This document shows positions 61,965 to 64,000 of a stretch of DNA of 64,000 nt, one piece after another (positions within the stretch are counted from its first letter, which is position 1; every line of letters begins with the position of its first letter). The notes under the pieces were generated by a model, which was not told the origin of the DNA, made no database searches, and was given only the letters and a program-made list of their open reading frames with translations. The stretch is from Terriglobia bacterium (GTDB taxonomy: Bacteria > Acidobacteriota > Terriglobia > Terriglobales > Acidobacteriaceae). The position numbers and the translations under genes were made by a program. Location of the stretch: assembly GCA_020073525.1 (NCBI GenBank), contig JAIQFA010000012.1, positions 48,132-112,131 of the forward strand. The letters are read 5' to 3'.

Positions 61965-63698
61965 CTACTGGCGCACTTCGATTTCGTCGATAAACGTCCA
62001 ACCCGCACTGGATCCCGGCTTCACTTGAACCTGTACATAGCGTCCGTTCACGCCGGTCAAATCCGTCATGGTGTACCAGAGCGACAGCGTGTTATCACCG
62101 GGCGACGGTTTCTTCACCGTGCCCACCGCCGTGAAGTTGACGTTGTCGTCTGAGACCAAACAGGTGATCTGTTTTGGCAACAGGATCGCCGGCGGCTCGT
62201 CCTGAAGCCAGTGGCTTCGGACTTCCTTGATCACCTGCACCGCGCCGAGATCAATCGTGAACGAATAAACCTTCGTGGTCGCCCTGCCCTGCCAGGCTGG
62301 GTCGCTGAAGTCGGTCGCGCCCAACATGCCGTCGGTCAACTCGACGACGCCAGTATCGGGATAGCTGGGATTCGCGGGCATGGTGGCCGTGTACGGTTTC
62401 CCCAGTGAAATGTTGGTCGGATACAGATGCGGCTCCGGCGTCGTCGCCGTGGCCGCGTCGCTCAGCGCCGAGTCATTGCCCGCGGCATCGAACGCCCTGA
62501 CCTGGTACGTGTAGGTTGTACCGGAATCGAGTTGCGAATCCAGAAAGGTGGTCGTTCCATCGCGCAAACTGGCAACATGCCGTCCATCGCGGCGGATGTT
62601 GTAGCCGACGACGCCGACATTATCGGTCGAAGCCGCCCACGTCAGGCGGATGGTCTTGGAGTCGACGGCCACGCTGGTCAATCCCGTCGGCGGCGTCGGA
62701 CGCACGTGCTCAACTTTCCCGGTCGCGAGGTAATCCAGATACGTCTGGTAGTAAAACGGATTTACCTGCTGCGGGCTCAGATAGTGATTGAAACTGAAAC
62801 TCAGATAACTGCTGACGTAGGGTCGCACCGCGCACATATCGTCCACGATGGAACGAATCGACTGGGGTTCGCTGTCCAATGTGAAGGTTTCCGTGTCAAC
62901 CCAGAATTGCACGCGGCGACGAGAATTCTGAATCGCATTTTGTACGGCACTGAACCACTCAGGCAATTGCACTTTGTTGGCGTGCCCCACGCCCACTCCG
63001 TCCTGCAGCGCCAGGACGTCGATCGGGCTGCGTTTTAGAACGTATTCCCACATGGTTTGCCATTGGGAAGGCGACAGATCCGCCTTCGTGCTGAAGAATG
63101 GCGAAATCACGATCGGTTTGCCCGGCGTGAGCTTGTGCAGGTGATCGCCGGCGGTCCGGTAGAACGCAACCAAGTTGTCCCACTCTGCCGGAGTGCTCTC
63201 GACGTTATCCACCTCGAATGCCAGATACCATCCGGTCAGAGACCGGTGGCGGCCGTAATGCTTCCATAAGTCGTCGGCCAAAACGTTGGCAAGCTTAGCC
63301 TCGTTCTTGAGCCACAGCTTGTCTGAGAGATATTTCGTCCACCAATCGTCATTGATCTGCAGGCCCAGGTACACTTGTGCGCCGCTGGCGTCGGCGGCAT
63401 GAAGCGCCCGCTCCACCACGTCATGTTCTGTGTTCTGGGTATAGCCGGCGACTGCGGAGGGATAGATCGTGGTCTTCCCCTTGCTGTCGGCGGTCCACTG
63501 TAGGACCATCTGATCGAGTCGAGCATCTCTCATGTAGTGGAACTCGTCCTGCCACTGTTTTAAAGTCCACGTGTCACCGAGGGCTGGTTGCAGAAACGAA
63601 CCTCGCAGTACGGGGCCGGAGCAATCCTGCGCGACGCATGCTAACCAAGGTAGGAAGATGAACGCCGCGACCATCACGTATTTCGCACGCATTGCCAT
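61965..63698 (-). CDS. Secreted DUF4434/FN3/F5-8C multidomain glycosidase-like protein
   Basis: The 577-residue protein has a signal peptide (VMVAAFIFLPWLACVAQ). A DUF4434-type TIM barrel follows (GSFLQPALGDTWTLKQWQDEFHYMRDARLDQMVLQWT; IDVLALQDGVGVGH; FWVDTETFTL). A fibronectin type III domain (PPTGLTSVAVDSKTIRLTWAAS, then TYTYQVRAFDAAGN) and a discoidin-like F5/8C domain (SFTIDLGAVQVIKEVR; VQVQVKPGSSAGWTFIDEIEV) complete it. It is likely a carbohydrate-binding hydrolase and first gene of the operon. AGGGGAGAG supports the ATG at 63698. In-frame codons upstream belong to a truncated HIT gene. Confidence 0.85.
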   Translation of the reverse strand: MAMRAKYVMVAAFIFLPWLACVAQDCSGPVLRGSFLQPALGDTWTLKQWQDEFHYMRDARLDQMVLQWTADSKGKTTIYPSAVAGYTQNTEHDVVERALHAADASGAQVYLGLQINDDWWTKYLSDKLWLKNEAKLANVLADDLWKHYGRHRSLTGWYLAFEVDNVESTPAEWDNLVAFYRTAGDHLHKLTPGKPIVISPFFSTKADLSPSQWQTMWEYVLKRSPIDVLALQDGVGVGHANKVQLPEWFSAVQNAIQNSRRRVQFWVDTETFTLDSEPQSIRSIVDDMCAVRPYVSSYLSFSFNHYLSPQQVNPFYYQTYLDYLATGKVEHVRPTPPTGLTSVAVDSKTIRLTWAASTDNVGVVGYNIRRDGRHVASLRDGTTTFLDSQLDSGTTYTYQVRAFDAAGNDSALSDAATATTPEPHLYPTNISLGKPYTATMPANPSYPDTGVVELTDGMLGATDFSDPAWQGRATTKVYSFTIDLGAVQVIKEVRSHWLQDEPPAILLPKQITCLVSDDNVNFTAVGTVKKPSPGDNTLSLWYTMTDLTGVNGRYVQVQVKPGSSAGWTFIDEIEVRQ

Positions 63699-63800
63699 TC
63701 TCACTCTCTCCCCTGGCTTAGGTCTGTGACAGAACCACGCTTCGCGAAACCCAGCAACCTGCCAACCTCGCGTTTCCCAAGTCCAGCATATTGACATGAA

Positions 63801-64000
63801 CTCGTAGTTCATCTTCACGGGCCGATAGACCCGCGCCAGCGCCTGCGCCACGCGGTTCACGTCCTCGATCATCGCCGCCCGCTCGGGGGCCTCGAGGTCG
63901 TACAGCTCGACCGCGTGGCGCCTGAGCACGACGAAGACCCAGCCTGGGAAGAACTGGTCTTCGTTGAGATAGGCGCGGCTCGTTCCGAGGTCGGCGATGA
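63801..64000 (-). pseudogene. HIT-family protein, 3'-truncated
   Basis: The frame entering from the right edge reads LGTSRAYLNEDQFFPGWVFVVLRRHAVELYDL, then PERAAMIEDVNRVAQALARVYRPVKMNYE, which matches the N-terminal part of HIT nucleotide hydrolase/transferases. The similarity ends before the diagnostic HxHxH motif; the frame then runs into the leader of the next operon. The gene begins outside the window. It is presumably a broken copy. Confidence 0.65.

Noticed and set aside
1..64000. tRNA, rRNA, CRISPR arrays, riboswitches or complete insertion sequences
   Set aside because: None was recognised on reading; only an IS110 fragment and isolated repeats are supported. A covariance-model scan would be needed to exclude small RNAs.

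Overview
The window looks like a chromosomal segment of an Acidobacteriota bacterium (Koribacter/Sulfotelmatobacter-like), at roughly 58% GC by eye. The main evidence is three very large Oar-type TonB-dependent receptors, each with an N-terminal carboxypeptidase-regulatory domain. DUF2934 proteins, UspA proteins, FNR-like and STAS-like small proteins and IS110 traces fit the same assignment. This is inferred from gene families only; no rRNA or other marker gene is present.

Layout. (1) 1-7.0 kb: the most unusual block. A plus-strand gene encodes a membrane-embedded M50 (site-2-protease-like) domain fused to an enolase whose two domains are in swapped order (circular permutation), with nearly all catalytic residues present. 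It converges, with overlapping stop codons, on a minus-strand operon of an EF-P paralogue, an adenosine-specific kinase and a PPDK-like protein that keeps the phosphohistidine region but lacks the PEP/pyruvate barrel. Enolase and PPDK both centre on phosphoenolpyruvate, so this may be one undescribed module. (2) 7.2-14.6 kb: DinB-like protein; an acetyl-CoA synthetase / acyl carrier protein / glycine C-acetyltransferase operon; several small proteins (His-rich single-TM, orphan HicA-like, DUF2934-Hsp20 fusion, Flp pilin-like); and cyclopropane fatty acid synthase. (3) 15-31 kb: a catabolic island with amino acid permease, two class-V PLP enzymes, secreted MBL hydrolase, secreted amidohydrolase, two TonB receptors, an M61 aminopeptidase and a GntR/FCD regulator, arranged around a divergent promoter region near 24.6-24.97 kb. 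It probably takes up and degrades an amino-acid- or peptide-like compound. (4) 31-39 kb: DUF4062 remnant, double UspA, and a complete RND efflux operon (MFP, inner-membrane pump, outer-membrane factor).

(5) 39-50.4 kb: an accessory, decaying stress-type region. It has a cytidylate-kinase-like protein, a sigma-region-4-like protein, two STAS paralogues, small unknown proteins, a DUF2934 protein, a receiver-like protein, an FNR-like regulator with four candidate Fe-S cysteines, Zn-ribbon proteins and a GalT homologue with its nucleophilic His replaced. Among these lie clear remnants: an internally deleted endonuclease/phosphatase, an esterase fragment next to an IS110 transposase fragment, a frameshifted UspA and a 5'-truncated mreB. 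(6) 50.5-63.7 kb: a single minus-strand carbohydrate-utilisation operon: DUF4434/FN3/F5-8C protein, GH5-like hydrolase, ROK sugar kinase, SIS sugar-phosphate isomerase/deaminase, FHS sugar transporter, clan-A glycosidase, beta-propeller glycosidase and a TonB receptor. (7) The right edge holds a truncated HIT-family gene.

Start sites were chosen from visible Shine-Dalgarno sequences. Family assignments come from motif recognition, not from database searches.
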